The notes: a model not told the origin generated them from the letters alone. Shown: positions 49,502 to 59,606, numbered from the stretch's first letter. The stretch: 64,000 bases of DNA from Chitinophagaceae bacterium (GCA_019745155.1 JAIETM010000008.1:124001-188000), one strand, 5' to 3'. Translations and numbers: made by a program.

Positions 49502-50731
49502 TCATCGTTGAGGTTGATTTTCGATCACTAATGGGAAATCGGGATGCACATAACCCATCCACTTACCAAACCATTCAGGCGCTGCCCCATTATCTGCTAC
49601 ATCAAAAGAAACACAAGCCTCAAAAGCATAGGCTAACTGCTGATGTGCATACCAATTGATGCTGAGATAATAAGACCCATCATTGAGAAAATATTTGGGT
49701 ATCGTACAATGACCTTTAATCAATGATTGTGCTGCCTCAGTTGTATTGGATAATAACTCAAACACACAAACACCATCCAGCGTAAAGAGCTGAATACTGG
49801 CATGTACATTGGTTGTAGCTTGAGGAAGATACCACGCGCCAAATTGAATCTCCAAACTTGTATTGGTATCAATCATCTGCTGATTGTCAGCAAAAGCTGG
49901 AATGATAGACACATGGGCAATTCGAAATACATTGTTTCCTGGTGCCTGATCAGGCGATGGATAAGCCTGTTCCAGATATTGCACTTGTTCCCGCTTCAAA
50001 TAATTCGTGATTACTTCATCTGGATCGCCTTCATCTACCAGCTTACCTTTATGAAAGCACAAAGCCCTATTACATAGGTTACGTATGGTTTGCAGATTAT
50101 GACTTACAAACAAAATAGTCTTGCCTTCATCACGTGCAATGCTGTTCATTTTGGCAAGACATTTTTTCTGAAACTCCGTATCACCTACCGCCAATACTTC
50201 ATCAACAATGAGGATATCAGGATCCAGGTGTGCAGCAACCGCAAATGCCAATCGCACATACATGCCACTGGAATAACGCTTTACAGGCGTGTCCAGAAAG
50301 TTTTCGGGTACACCAGAAAAATCAACAATCGCATCAAAGCGATCTTTTACTTGCTTTGCATTTAGTCCGAGAATTTGTCCGTTCAAAAAAATATTCTCTC
50401 GACCAGTTAAATCACCGTGAAAGCCCGTACCTACTTCAAGCAAGCTAGCAATACGTCCATTGCCCTTAATAGATCCCTTTGTTGGTAAACTAATTCGCGA
50501 CAATATTTTCAACAAGGTTGATTTACCCGCACCATTCTTACCAACAAATCCTACAACATCGCCTGCATGCACTTCAAAGTTGACTTCATGCAAAGCCCAA
50601 ATGCCTGATGTACTGTCTTGCCGTGCAGGTTGCAGCAATCGAAAAAAATCGCGCTTGAGAGAACCTGTCCCCCAGGTACCCAAGCGATAATATTTCGATA
50701 AGCCCTCTGCTTTTAAGACAATTTTAGACAT
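49502..50731 (-). CDS. Polysaccharide ABC exporter ATPase, Wzt-like
   Basis: The 409-residue protein has an ABC domain with VGFVGKNGAGKSTLLKILS (Walker A), the signature YSSGMYVRLAFAVA and DILIVDEVLAVGD (Walker B). After about residue 260 it carries an extra beta-rich C-terminal domain (NNVFRIAHVSIIPAF, CVFELLSNTTEA, YYLSINWYAH) like the carbohydrate-binding domain of Wzt proteins. That domain recognises the end of the finished glycan before export. It is paired with the permease gene upstream by a 4-nt gap and with the glycosyltransferases downstream. Confidence 0.92.
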   Translation of the reverse strand: MSKIVLKAEGLSKYYRLGTWGTGSLKRDFFRLLQPARQDSTSGIWALHEVNFEVHAGDVVGFVGKNGAGKSTLLKILSRISLPTKGSIKGNGRIASLLEVGTGFHGDLTGRENIFLNGQILGLNAKQVKDRFDAIVDFSGVPENFLDTPVKRYSSGMYVRLAFAVAAHLDPDILIVDEVLAVGDTEFQKKCLAKMNSIARDEGKTILFVSHNLQTIRNLCNRALCFHKGKLVDEGDPDEVITNYLKREQVQYLEQAYPSPDQAPGNNVFRIAHVSIIPAFADNQQMIDTNTSLEIQFGAWYLPQATTNVHASIQLFTLDGVCVFELLSNTTEAAQSLIKGHCTIPKYFLNDGSYYLSINWYAHQQLAYAFEACVSFDVADNGAAPEWFGKWMGYVHPDFPLVIENQPQR

Positions 50732-50735
50732 AGGT

Positions 50736-51584
50736 TTATAGTGTATCCAACACTTTAATCTCTAGTTTTTTAAATATGGTCACACCAATCAGGCATATCA
50801 CACTCACCACCACCATGCTGATCCATATCCAACTGCGCTCAATAGGATTATCAGTAAGAAATGCAGCTCTGAAACCTTCAATAGCTGTTGTCAATGGATT
50901 TAACCAAAACAAACTGCGATACGCTTCCGGTATCATGGATGCAGGATATACAACAGGTGCAGCGAACATGAATAATCTCAGGGCAAACTGGATCAGGTTA
51001 TCGATATCTCTGTATCGTGCAGTAAGCACACTAATGATGAGCCCGAGCCCTACTGCAAAAAGTGCGACCATCCACAAAAAGAACAATAGCCAAAGTATTC
51101 CTGATAAGCTAACGCTGATCTGAGGAAAATCGCGATGATACAAACTCAGCAAAAGCAAAAAGAAAACACATTGAATCAATCCCCTGATAGACGCTGTAAT
51201 CACAGTGCTGAAAGGAATGATCAATCTGGGGAAATACACTTTATTGAATATATGCGCATTAAAGATGAAGGTGTACATCGTACCATTCAGGCAATCAGTA
51301 AAAAAGTTCCAGATGATATACCCAGATAGGTAAAACAATAAAGGTGGTGTGCCATCTGTGGAGAGCCTTGCCACTTTACTAAAAATGATGACATAGACCA
51401 AAGTGGCCAATAATGGCTGCAGCACAATCCAAAGTGGCCCTATCAATGTTTGCTGATAGCTAGCCAGCAAGTCGCGGCGAACAAAACGGAGAATCAGCCC
51501 TTTTTTATAAAAAAGCTCTTTTAAACCGAATCTAAACCATCCTTGATCCGGTTTGATTTCCCATTCAAATTGATTTGCCGACAA
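50736..51584 (-). CDS. Polysaccharide ABC exporter permease, Wzm-like
   Basis: The 282-residue ABC-2 type permease has FVRRDLLASYQQTLIGPLWIVLQPLLATLVYVIIFSKV, typical of the family N-terminus, then about six membrane segments and YPASMIPEAYRSLFWLNPLTTAIEGFRAAFL near the end. The only start before the conserved N-terminus is TTG at 51584, since an in-frame stop precedes it. It exports the polysaccharide with the Wzt-like ATPase encoded immediately downstream. The 81-bp gap upstream holds no gene. Confidence 0.9.
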   Translation of the reverse strand: MSANQFEWEIKPDQGWFRFGLKELFYKKGLILRFVRRDLLASYQQTLIGPLWIVLQPLLATLVYVIIFSKVARLSTDGTPPLLFYLSGYIIWNFFTDCLNGTMYTFIFNAHIFNKVYFPRLIIPFSTVITASIRGLIQCVFFLLLLSLYHRDFPQISVSLSGILWLLFFLWMVALFAVGLGLIISVLTARYRDIDNLIQFALRLFMFAAPVVYPASMIPEAYRSLFWLNPLTTAIEGFRAAFLTDNPIERSWIWISMVVVSVICLIGVTIFKKLEIKVLDTL

Positions 51585-51665
51585 ATTTTAGTTTTATAGG
51601 ATACAAACGTACCCGTTATGCCTGAAATTGCTTTTCCAGATGATTCAATTTAAACACAGCAGGTA

Positions 51666-52145
51666 TTAATGTCCTCTTTTTCTATGCTTATGAAAATGAT
51701 GCGTTTTACCGGATTTGGCTTGCGCAGGAACCGCTTTTTGAACACCAGCTTGTACAGGCTCTGGCTTACTCAACACATAGGCCAGCAATAACAAGACAAT
51801 AGATAAAAAAATCAATACCCATTGTATGCCAAATTGCTCGGCCAATAAAAAGAATCCTGCAAGATTTAGCAACAAGGTTAGCCCTGCAGCCAACAGCATC
51901 ATACTGCGATAACCATGCTTTTTATACACGGTGAACATAGCTGCCAACAAGCTAATCAAACCAATACCTAGGGCTAAAACCCAACCGGGTATGAGGTAAT
52001 CAGCGAACAGTGTATGCTGCAACCAAGAAGTAGACAAGTCTAATCGTCTGCCCGTTGGGTCGCTAATGAGCATAAAGCCGAGGTAAAGACCCAGTGCGCC
52101 TAACAACATTTCTATGGCTGTGGCTAACTGACGTACTGCTTTCAT
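51666..52145 (-). CDS. Hypothetical four-helix membrane protein with basic C-terminal tail
   Basis: The 159-residue protein has four hydrophobic segments (AIEMLLGALGLYLGFMLI, LIPGWVLALGIGLISLLAAMF, MLLAAGLTLLLNLAGFFLL, WVLIFLSIVLLLLAYVL) and then a polar tail rich in Lys, His and Arg (KTHHFHKHRKRGH). I do not recognise the family. It lies between the ABC exporter genes and the MFS gene and has no obvious link to either. Confidence 0.65.
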   Translation of the reverse strand: MKAVRQLATAIEMLLGALGLYLGFMLISDPTGRRLDLSTSWLQHTLFADYLIPGWVLALGIGLISLLAAMFTVYKKHGYRSMMLLAAGLTLLLNLAGFFLLAEQFGIQWVLIFLSIVLLLLAYVLSKPEPVQAGVQKAVPAQAKSGKTHHFHKHRKRGH

Positions 52146-52200
52146 GGTGTAGGTTTTCTACTAAGCAACAGCATTTAGCCCTTTATAGCAATGATAATTG

Positions 52201-53427
52201 TCAGGCTTTGGATAGCTCTTTTTCATGTACTAGCGCGAAATAAGCGATAACCGCACTCGCCAGCATCAATACTGCACCAAGAATGAAAGGCGCACCTGGA
52301 AAATAGACGGGTGCAGTCTTCGCTGTAAAAAATGCAAACAAATTGGTCATTAATGGCGGACCAATAATAGAAGTAGCACTCATCAAACTGGTTAATGCAC
52401 CTTGCAACTCACCCTGTTCATTTTGCGGCACATGACCGGTTATAATCGCCTGCAATGCAGGACCGGCAATACCCCCAAGACAATAAGGTACCAGAAACAC
52501 AAATAACATCCAGCTAGCGGAAGCTAGTCCAAATAGCAGCATTCCAAAAGCATACAAGAGTAAGCCGATGTACACACTTCGCTCATTGCCCAGCTTTGGA
52601 TTCACGTAGCGAATCAAACCACCTTGCACAGCCCCCACCAATATACCCACCAAACCAAGTGAGAGACCAATTAGTTTTTCAGACCAATGAAATTTCTCTA
52701 TCGTAAAAAAGCTCCAGGTACTTTGAACTGCATGCGCAGCGATATAGATCAACACCAACGACCCAACCAAAGCACTAACGCCGCTATACCTGCGCAGTAA
52801 TAACAAAGAACCCAATGGATTGGCACGCTTCCAACTGAAAGGTCTTCTTTTATCTTTTGGCAAAGACTCCGGCAGGATGAAAAAACCGTATAACCAGTTC
52901 AGCAAACAAAGTGCAGCAGAAACATAGAATGGCACACGTGTACCGATCTGCCCTAAGAAGCCGCCCATCACCGGACCAATAATAAAGCCCACACCAAAAG
53001 CCGCACCTACCATACCAAAGTTCTTAGCCCTGTCTTCAGGTGAGCTGATGTCGGCGATATAAGCTGTAGCTGTAGTAAAGCTGGCACCAGTAATACCTGC
53101 AATCATTCTACCAATAAATAGCCAAGTAATATTGGGCGCAAAAGACAAGAGGATATAATCTATCCCAAAACCAAATAAGGAGAATAACAAAACTGAACGC
53201 CTGCCATATTTATCACTCAGGTTACCAATCACCGGTGCAAAAATGAATTGCATGATGGCATACGCAAATCCCAACCAACCACCATAACGAGAAGCATCAC
53301 TTACATTACCATGAATGAGCTCTTCAATTAATTTGGGCATCACAGGAATCACCAACCCAAAACCAGTTACATCAATAAGTAGCGTAACAAAGATGAAGCC
53401 AAGGGCTGCCTGCTTTTTTCCCGACAT
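52201..53427 (-). CDS. MFS transporter, TCR/Tet subfamily
   Basis: The 408-residue, 12-helix transporter has [52 protein letters not shown] (MFS motif A), [34 protein letters not shown] and [15 protein letters not shown]. These motifs put it near the TetA-type drug:proton antiporters. Tetracycline export cannot be claimed from sequence, because many chromosomal members have no known drug. It is followed by the small membrane protein gene after 55 bp. Confidence 0.9.
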   Translation of the reverse strand: MSGKKQAALGFIFVTLLIDVTGFGLVIPVMPKLIEELIHGNVSDASRYGGWLGFAYAIMQFIFAPVIGNLSDKYGRRSVLLFSLFGFGIDYILLSFAPNITWLFIGRMIAGITGASFTTATAYIADISSPEDRAKNFGMVGAAFGVGFIIGPVMGGFLGQIGTRVPFYVSAALCLLNWLYGFFILPESLPKDKRRPFSWKRANPLGSLLLLRRYSGVSALVGSLVLIYIAAHAVQSTWSFFTIEKFHWSEKLIGLSLGLVGILVGAVQGGLIRYVNPKLGNERSVYIGLLLYAFGMLLFGLASASWMLFVFLVPYCLGGIAGPALQAIITGHVPQNEQGELQGALTSLMSATSIIGPPLMTNLFAFFTAKTAPVYFPGAPFILGAVLMLASAVIAYFALVHEKELSKA

Positions 53428-53479
53428 AATGCATGATTATCTGTCAAAAGTTAGCTTTTTCAACAGAAGCACAAAACAA

Positions 53480-55309
53480 TTATTGGTTAACCGACATAAA
53501 ATCCGGTCTTTTAATAAACTGGCTAACAAACTTGAAGCGTAAATCAGTAGTGAAATCAATACGAAAACGATTCATGCCGGCAATTACCCTAGGAAAATAA
53601 AACATCCTTAATTCCATGGTACCGAAAACAAGGTTTTCATTTCTTGACTTTACGCCACCGCCTAAAGAACTAAAGCCATCACTCTTGGCCCATGTTGCAC
53701 CAATCGGTTTTAGCAGAGAAAAGCCGCCAAAAACAAAGGGCGCGAATCGAAATCCGTAGAAAGACCAACTATTGAAAAAAACAGACTCGCCTCTTGTGGT
53801 AATACGAGCTGCTGATTGCAGATCACCCCTGCGGAATTCTGCTAAACCAAAACTATTGTTGATGTACAAAGGCTCATTCAGTAAAGTTCTATACTGACCC
53901 GCTGCGCTAAAGTGAAAGAAATTTCTTTGCATCCATCTTCCGCCTCTTTGATACAGCTTCGAAAAATAATCCATACTCGCCAAAACGGCAACATCCTCAG
54001 GATTGGCTTTGTGGAGGTAAGTGCTGGCGCGAAAAGTAAAGTTGAAATAATCGCCTCTCGTCTTAAAGTAGAAACGCTGAAAATCCAAGCCTAGATACGC
54101 TCTCAAGCGCTGCTCTTTATCAGTATATCCGCCAGTAAGCGAAAGATTCACACCTTCCGGAACGTCTTCATTTCTACCAAAACCATATACATACTTTGCC
54201 TTAAAGAAGTCTTGACGAAAAGCATTGATGGTAACTAATCCGCCACGCAAATCAGCATACTGATAGTTATATACATTTTGAAACTTATCCGGCACCTGAT
54301 TAAAATGACGATAAAAACCTCTAATTGCGAGAAAGTGCCTGAATCGGCTTTCTCTACTCTTTTTAAAATAGCTATTCGTACCAAGGTTATACCCTGCCCA
54401 AGCATCAATTACATTAGCATCATACCGTGCATCAGCATAATATGCCGAGTCGGGTAGATACATATTATTGGTCTGCGACTGTCCCGCTTCAATCGCGTAA
54501 GTAAATTTCATGTAGGGATTCACCAAAGACTTAGACAACCGTATATACCTGTAATGTTCGTTACGTTTACCCGTATTAAAAGCCGGCCGATAGGTTTGAA
54601 AGCCTAATGAAATATCTGTAAAACTGCCGGCAATATTTCTTTTAGTATAGTTTGCACCAAAACCCCAAGGCTCATTGCGTTTCGCTTCATACAAGGTTCT
54701 AAATGATAACTGATCACCCGAACCAAACAAGTTTTCTTCTGAAATCACCAACTCTCCGTCCTCTGGGCTACCAATATTGGCACTTACGCCAAGCGAAAAC
54801 ACATCTTTTACAATCACCAAGACATCAATCATATCCGGCATACCCGGCACTGGAATAACACGCAATAAAGCATCTTGTATAAAAGGCTGTTCACGTAAAT
54901 GCCTTTCATTATCGGCCATTAAATCTGGCCGTATGGAATCGCCTTCGGTAAAAAATAAGTTCTTTCGAATAACTGTTGCCTTGGTGGTGACATGCACTTT
55001 ATCAGCAAGGGTATTCAGATCATTCACAACAACTTCCTTGGGGTCATTCACATTACCACCAAGCCCCAATTGAATGATCTGGATATTTCGAATCTGCTTG
55101 CCTTTATAGGGCGCAAATACTTCATCGTTTTTAGTAGCAGGAGCAGGGGCTTCTAAATTGGAACGACTAATATTCTGAGCAAGCTTGCCAATGATACCGG
55201 GCTTTTTAACCAGAAAGAATGTATCTGCCTTATTGATATAGGATGAATCGAACTGCGCATGTATGCAGACCGACACAAACACCAATCCTATGGTCAGCAG
55301 TTGCTTCAT
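53480..55309 (-). CDS. Outer-membrane beta-barrel protein with POTRA-like N-terminus
   Basis: The ATG at 55309 is used; 55312 is TTG. The 609-residue protein has a signal peptide (MKQLLTIGLVFVSVCIHAQ), a region with POTRA-like features (KQIRNIQIIQLG, LFFTEGDSIRPDLMADNERHLREQPFIQDALLRVIP, VLVIVKDVFSLGVSANIG), and a C-terminal barrel with many aromatic beta strands ending RFKFVSQFIKRPDF. This suggests an Omp85-like protein, but the family is not certain. It lies 14 bp from the Mur ligase gene upstream and is probably cotranscribed with it. Confidence 0.7.
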   Translation of the reverse strand: MKQLLTIGLVFVSVCIHAQFDSSYINKADTFFLVKKPGIIGKLAQNISRSNLEAPAPATKNDEVFAPYKGKQIRNIQIIQLGLGGNVNDPKEVVVNDLNTLADKVHVTTKATVIRKNLFFTEGDSIRPDLMADNERHLREQPFIQDALLRVIPVPGMPDMIDVLVIVKDVFSLGVSANIGSPEDGELVISEENLFGSGDQLSFRTLYEAKRNEPWGFGANYTKRNIAGSFTDISLGFQTYRPAFNTGKRNEHYRYIRLSKSLVNPYMKFTYAIEAGQSQTNNMYLPDSAYYADARYDANVIDAWAGYNLGTNSYFKKSRESRFRHFLAIRGFYRHFNQVPDKFQNVYNYQYADLRGGLVTINAFRQDFFKAKYVYGFGRNEDVPEGVNLSLTGGYTDKEQRLRAYLGLDFQRFYFKTRGDYFNFTFRASTYLHKANPEDVAVLASMDYFSKLYQRGGRWMQRNFFHFSAAGQYRTLLNEPLYINNSFGLAEFRRGDLQSAARITTRGESVFFNSWSFYGFRFAPFVFGGFSLLKPIGATWAKSDGFSSLGGGVKSRNENLVFGTMELRMFYFPRVIAGMNRFRIDFTTDLRFKFVSQFIKRPDFMSVNQ

Positions 55310-55323
55310 CAATCTTAATCAAG

Positions 55324-56697
55324 TTACAAGGATGATGCCAATTCCTGCGCAAATTGTTCTAGCGATGGGTCTCTGGCACCCATCAAGAGTAACACAGTAG
55401 GCCCATTCAGATGTGGCCGAACAGCTTCCAGAAAATCGGCCCTATCAGGCACAAAAAATGCTTGCTTACCCAACTGTTGAATATCGTTGATCAAATCACC
55501 TGCTGAAATATCTTTCACTGCGGTACCGCCCGCATAGAAAATTTCACTCATCCAAATCTGATCTTCTGGTCTCAATACTGCTGCTATCTCCTGTACAAAA
55601 TCATGACGCAGAAAACGCGTAGGACCATAGCCATGCGGTTGAAACCAGGCAATCACTTTGGGGGCAATGGCCTGACAAGCTTGAATTGATGCTGCACATT
55701 TCGCAGGGTTATGTGCATAATCATCAATTACCCATACCCCATTTTTCTCTGCCAGCAATTGATGACGACGATAAATACCGATATACTTACCCAAAGCCTT
55801 TGCAGCAGTCTCCAATGGAATACCAATATTCGCAGCCATCGCCGCTGCGGCCAAAGCATTTTCCATATTGTGCTTACCAACAGTTTGCAAGCTGAATGGC
55901 ACGTCATTAATTACAAACTGGATGGTCAGTCCTTCTTGATGAAAATCTCCAGCGGTGAAACCTGCTTGCTTATTAACATCTAATGCAAAATCGAAAGCTG
56001 CATTGGTTGAAAAAGCTTCCGCCAAAGGGTGTGACCTATTTACAGAAAAAATCTGCCTCGTATTTTTTTGAAACACACCAAAAATCTCTTTTAACTGGTC
56101 AATCTCCTGGTGATCTTTATCAATATTCAGCAACAAGCCTGCATAAGGTTCATACTGTACAATAGAACCATCACTTTCATCTGCTTCAATCACCAACCAG
56201 CCCGACTTCCCTACCCAAGCATTCCCAATCAATCCTTGTTGAATCAAACTCACCAAACCTGCGCCACTAATAATACCAGGATCATAACCAGCTTCTTGCA
56301 TGATGGCAAATAGCATCGCTGTGGTTGTACTCTTTCCACTTGTGCCTCCTACTGCTATGGTTTTATTTTCTTTTGCAATCAATGCCAGCAAAGCAGAACG
56401 TTTGATAATGGGTATGTTCAACTGTTTTGCTTTTTGCACTTCCGGCACGGTATCTTCTACCGCGGTAGACACAACTACCAATTGCGTATGTGCACCAATA
56501 CCTGAGCCATCCTGTTCAAAACAATGTATACCCGCCGCTTCCAACTTGGTTCTGGTATCATTGGTTTCTCCTTGTTTAAAATATCGATCACTACCCGATA
56601 CCGTTTTCCCACTGCCTGCCAGAAACTGCGCCAATGCGCTCATGCCTGTACCGGCTACACCAATGAAGAAAATATGTTGAATCTGCTGCAATTGCAT
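55324..56697 (-). CDS. Mur ligase family protein, MurC/Mpl-like
   Basis: From the ATG at 56697 the protein has 457 residues. The N-terminal UDP-sugar-binding loop is HIFFIGVAGTGMSALAQFLAG, the ATP loop is AVGGTSGKSTTTAML, and later motifs are VIEADESDG and GKHNMENALAAAA. The C-terminal domain has DDYAHNPAKCAASI, WFQPHGYGPTRF and LLLMGARDPSLEQF. It adds L-Ala (MurC) or recycled tripeptide (Mpl) to UDP-MurNAc. Since no other division/cell-wall genes are adjacent, a standalone paralogue or an Mpl-type role should be kept in mind. A -7 box TATATTTG lies 16 nt upstream. Confidence 0.82.
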   Translation of the reverse strand: MQLQQIQHIFFIGVAGTGMSALAQFLAGSGKTVSGSDRYFKQGETNDTRTKLEAAGIHCFEQDGSGIGAHTQLVVVSTAVEDTVPEVQKAKQLNIPIIKRSALLALIAKENKTIAVGGTSGKSTTTAMLFAIMQEAGYDPGIISGAGLVSLIQQGLIGNAWVGKSGWLVIEADESDGSIVQYEPYAGLLLNIDKDHQEIDQLKEIFGVFQKNTRQIFSVNRSHPLAEAFSTNAAFDFALDVNKQAGFTAGDFHQEGLTIQFVINDVPFSLQTVGKHNMENALAAAAMAANIGIPLETAAKALGKYIGIYRRHQLLAEKNGVWVIDDYAHNPAKCAASIQACQAIAPKVIAWFQPHGYGPTRFLRHDFVQEIAAVLRPEDQIWMSEIFYAGGTAVKDISAGDLINDIQQLGKQAFFVPDRADFLEAVRPHLNGPTVLLLMGARDPSLEQFAQELASSL

Positions 56698-56713
56698 ATG
56701 AAATAGCTTTTCA

Positions 56714-56721
56714 CAAATATA
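56714..56721 (-). promoter_or_regulatory. -7 promoter box (TATATTTG) of the Mur ligase gene
   Basis: TATATTTG on the minus strand matches TAnnTTTG exactly, 16 nt upstream of the ATG at 56697. It lies just after the terminator of the upstream DUF4382 gene. Confidence 0.5.
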
Positions 56722-56747
56722 ACCGTAAGCAACACGTATACCTGCAT

Positions 56748-56775
56748 AAAAAAGCTGCCCTGTTTCCAGGGCAGC
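56748..56775 (-). terminator. Terminator of the DUF4382 gene
   Basis: On the minus strand GCTGCCCTG-GAAA-CAGGGCAGC is a perfect 9-bp stem with a GAAA loop, followed by TTTTTT. Confidence 0.88.
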
Positions 56776-56798
56776 TATGCACTTCACCAAACCTCACA

Positions 56799-57677
56799 TT
56801 ATTTTTTCAGGGTAATTGTTCCAAGATTCGTTTCAGCTGGTCTGGCCACCACCACGTTAGTGATTGTTGTATCGCCATAACCATTTGAACCATTCACAAA
56901 TACTGTATATGTACCATCTTTCAATCCACGTACTTTGAAATAACCATCTCTATTAGGAATTGCATAAGCAGTATCTGTACTATTGTATACGCTTACGATA
57001 GCTTTTGCATCTGATGGCTCAACTTTGCCCTTCACACCTGCATATTTAGATGGCACGAACTGGTTAAGGAAGGGCTTCAGGTAAAACTGACCGTTCACCA
57101 TGCGGATGATTGATTTACCTACATCAAAATCCAACCACAAACGGCTGCTACCTGCTGACAATTGCTCAGGCTCACCACCGCGCAATTTGATTAGAATGAA
57201 ATTAGGTGCACCTGGGAAGAAATTCAATGGATAGGTAACACTGTCTTTCACCAATGAATTATTGGTACCCAATTCAATTTTAATTAAACGAACTGTACCT
57301 GCCGGGATACTGGCTGTTGCCAAAAGTGTATCCAAACCGTTACGCAACTTCAATACATCATACACACCTGGTGTGATGCTCAGACTTTGCCATACCAATG
57401 CTGCAGAATCTGGTTTGCGACGATCGTTTTTACCAATTGAATCCCAGTCGCAACGATCATGTCTGCGTGTGTCTTTACTGGTATCCACAACTACTTTCAC
57501 CGCCTGAATATCGATAAACACATTATCGAATAATCCAGGACCGTCTGTTAAGAAAACAGAAAACTGTTGTTGACCTTTTGCATTCTCCAGCGAAGTATTC
57601 TTATTACATGCTGCGAGGAAAAGGGTGAAGGCGAATGCCATTAAGGCGATGCCACGGAGTGTTTGCTTGCTTTTCAT
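56799..57677 (-). CDS. DUF4382 domain lipoprotein
   Basis: The ATG at 57677 gives MKSKQTLRGIALMAFAFTLFLAACNK, a lipoprotein signal with lipobox LAAC. The 292-residue product then has a DUF4382 domain (QFSVFLTDGPGLFDNVFIDIQAVKVVV, VYDVLKLRNGLDTLLATASIPAGTVRLIKIELG) and a C-terminal CarboxypepD_reg-like domain (GVKGKVEPSDAKAIVSVYN, DGYFKVRGLKDGTYTVFV). It is probably anchored in the outer membrane. The function is unknown; the second domain often binds carbohydrates or acts as a spacer. Confidence 0.85.
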   Translation of the reverse strand: MKSKQTLRGIALMAFAFTLFLAACNKNTSLENAKGQQQFSVFLTDGPGLFDNVFIDIQAVKVVVDTSKDTRRHDRCDWDSIGKNDRRKPDSAALVWQSLSITPGVYDVLKLRNGLDTLLATASIPAGTVRLIKIELGTNNSLVKDSVTYPLNFFPGAPNFILIKLRGGEPEQLSAGSSRLWLDFDVGKSIIRMVNGQFYLKPFLNQFVPSKYAGVKGKVEPSDAKAIVSVYNSTDTAYAIPNRDGYFKVRGLKDGTYTVFVNGSNGYGDTTITNVVVARPAETNLGTITLKK

Positions 57678-57785
57678 GTGCGATAATTTAGGGTAGCATT
57701 GTTGCATTCAGGAAACGATTTATACTTCAGATGCCTGATGACAACAAAACGTTTAACGCACACATGTTAAAAAACTCAAAAAGCA

Positions 57786-58631
57786 CTACCACTGGAATTG
57801 CTGCACATAATTTTCTTCAGCAGCAGACAAGCGATCAAATAGCTGTGATGCAACAAGGCCGGGCTTTCCAGCACCAATCACCCGATCATTCACAAGTGTA
57901 ACAGGAATTATTTTTTTGGTAGTACTGGTTATAAAAATTTCGGCTGCACTATACAATTCATCTAGAGAAATATTTTTTTCTTGCACAGGCAGCAGATTTG
58001 CCGCTGCTTGTATCACGTGCTTTCTTGTAACACCTTTTAAGACAGCATTTGCTGGTGTTTGCAAGATTCCTTGCTGATTCACTATAAACACATTTGATCT
58101 CGGAAACTCAGACACACTTTGTTCACTATAATACAACACATCAAAAGCATTGGCAGCTTTTACTTCCTGCTGTAGTAAGATACCCATGGTGTAGTGTATC
58201 GATTTCACCTGTGGTAATTGCCGCTCGTAGGGATAGGTAATTATCTTCACTGCATCGGGTAGAGTCTTGGGCACTGGCTTAATGAGCACAGGACTAATAA
58301 TGAGATTAGGCTCTTGCACAGTATATGCATCTTCGCTATAGCCACCGGTTAGTAAAAAACGAAGTCCCATCTCTGCTTGAGGCTGTAGTTCTACCAACTT
58401 CCTAACTACATTACGCATTGCCTGTTCCGACAAAGGCATATCTAGCCGAAGTGCAGACGCAGATTCCTGAAAGCGTTGTAGGTAATCTTCCAGAAATACA
58501 GGCACACGTTGGTTGGTTCTTAAAAAATCAAAAACAGCATAGCCTCTTAACAAGCCAAGATCTTGATAGCCAATTTTCACCTCTTCTAATGGTAGGTATA
58601 CCCCATTCATCCATGCAATCAACTTATCCAT
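57786..58631 (-). CDS. Class IV aminotransferase (branched-chain/D-amino-acid aminotransferase-like)
   Basis: The ATG at 58631 gives MDKLIAWMNGVYLPLEEVKIGYQD, in line with the fold-type IV family. The 281-residue protein has GLLRGYAVFDFLRT, RFLLTGGYSEDAY, the likely PLP-binding Lys in QVKSIHYTM, and SEFPRSNVFIVN then ITSTTKKIIPVTLVN. It could be a branched-chain aminotransferase, a D-alanine aminotransferase or an aminodeoxychorismate lyase-like protein; sequence does not separate these well. Its start overlaps the patatin gene by 8 bp. A 108-bp gap to the DUF4382 gene contains no gene. Confidence 0.85.
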   Translation of the reverse strand: MDKLIAWMNGVYLPLEEVKIGYQDLGLLRGYAVFDFLRTNQRVPVFLEDYLQRFQESASALRLDMPLSEQAMRNVVRKLVELQPQAEMGLRFLLTGGYSEDAYTVQEPNLIISPVLIKPVPKTLPDAVKIITYPYERQLPQVKSIHYTMGILLQQEVKAANAFDVLYYSEQSVSEFPRSNVFIVNQQGILQTPANAVLKGVTRKHVIQAAANLLPVQEKNISLDELYSAAEIFITSTTKKIIPVTLVNDRVIGAGKPGLVASQLFDRLSAAEENYVQQFQW

Positions 58632-59490
58632 TGGCTTTTGCTTTAAGGTATTGTGCACGACCTAAATCAATCAATTCTTTCGCTCTGTAGAATTCAAATA
58701 CCCCACAGGCATTGCGTGGGATTTCCACCACCAGATCAGGACGATACACATCAATCATCATTTCCACCAATCTGTCTTGTGTAAAATCGTAAGAAGTATT
58801 CACCAAATCAAACAAAGAAAACTTAGTCTGCTTGGGCGCATTCAATGTATTGTTCCATGATGGCAATGGCAGTTTATTCAACCATTTCCAAACATCATTA
58901 GTTTCCTTCGCAATAGGTTTTTCCTTTTTTGCAGGTGCGGGTAGATAGGGTCCATTTAAGTTCACTGCCACTATCAACTCACCTTCTTTTTTCTGAACCA
59001 GATTAATCGGCAAGGGATTGAGTACACTGCCATCTACCAGTACACTATTCTCTTCTACTACTGGTGTAAATACACCGGGAATAGCAATTGAAGCCCTCAA
59101 CGCCTTGAACAGATTGCCTTTATTGTAGTGTACTTCTTTTTTATGTAATAAATCAGTTGCAACAGCCGTAAAAGGAATAGACAGGTTTTCTATTTCATGA
59201 TGCCCTGTTATCTGCTGTATTTTTTGAAAGACCTTATCTCCTTTCACAAAACCCTGTGTGGTAAGCGTAAAATCGAACAGATTGAACACATTGGTTTTAT
59301 TCAACGTCAACAACCAATCACGATACGCATCCAGATAGCCGGCAGCATAAATGCCACCGATCACAGCCCCCATTGAACAACCGGTCACAGAGACAATGGT
59401 ATGGCCTTCATCCAATAGCTGGTCTATCACCCCAATATGGGCCATTCCCCTTGCGCCTCCACTACCCAGTACCAGATGTACTTTTTTCAT
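58624..59490 (-). CDS. Patatin-like phospholipase family protein
   Basis: The 288-residue protein has the oxyanion loop GSGGARG (residues 9-15), the nucleophile motif GCSMG (Ser39) and the catalytic Asp in LVDGS (Asp153), the standard patatin Ser-Asp dyad. No signal peptide or barrel is present, so it is a cytosolic RssA-like member rather than a PlpD-type secreted one. It probably acts on phospholipid or acyl substrates. It is cotranscribed with the aminotransferase gene, without an obvious functional link. Confidence 0.9.
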   Translation of the reverse strand: MKKVHLVLGSGGARGMAHIGVIDQLLDEGHTIVSVTGCSMGAVIGGIYAAGYLDAYRDWLLTLNKTNVFNLFDFTLTTQGFVKGDKVFQKIQQITGHHEIENLSIPFTAVATDLLHKKEVHYNKGNLFKALRASIAIPGVFTPVVEENSVLVDGSVLNPLPINLVQKKEGELIVAVNLNGPYLPAPAKKEKPIAKETNDVWKWLNKLPLPSWNNTLNAPKQTKFSLFDLVNTSYDFTQDRLVEMMIDVYRPDLVVEIPRNACGVFEFYRAKELIDLGRAQYLKAKANG

Positions 59491-59606
59491 GGCTTGAAAT
59501 TATTACTTCCCGAAGGTTCTGCCTAAACACCTTGCCCACAAATATTTTATACCTTAAATAAACTTTGTATCAAAAACCCTATCCAACCCCCGCATAACCC
59601 TAAAAA

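Noticed and set aside
52201-53427. Tetracycline-resistance gene
   Set aside because: Only family membership is visible; no residue pattern shows that tetracycline is the substrate.
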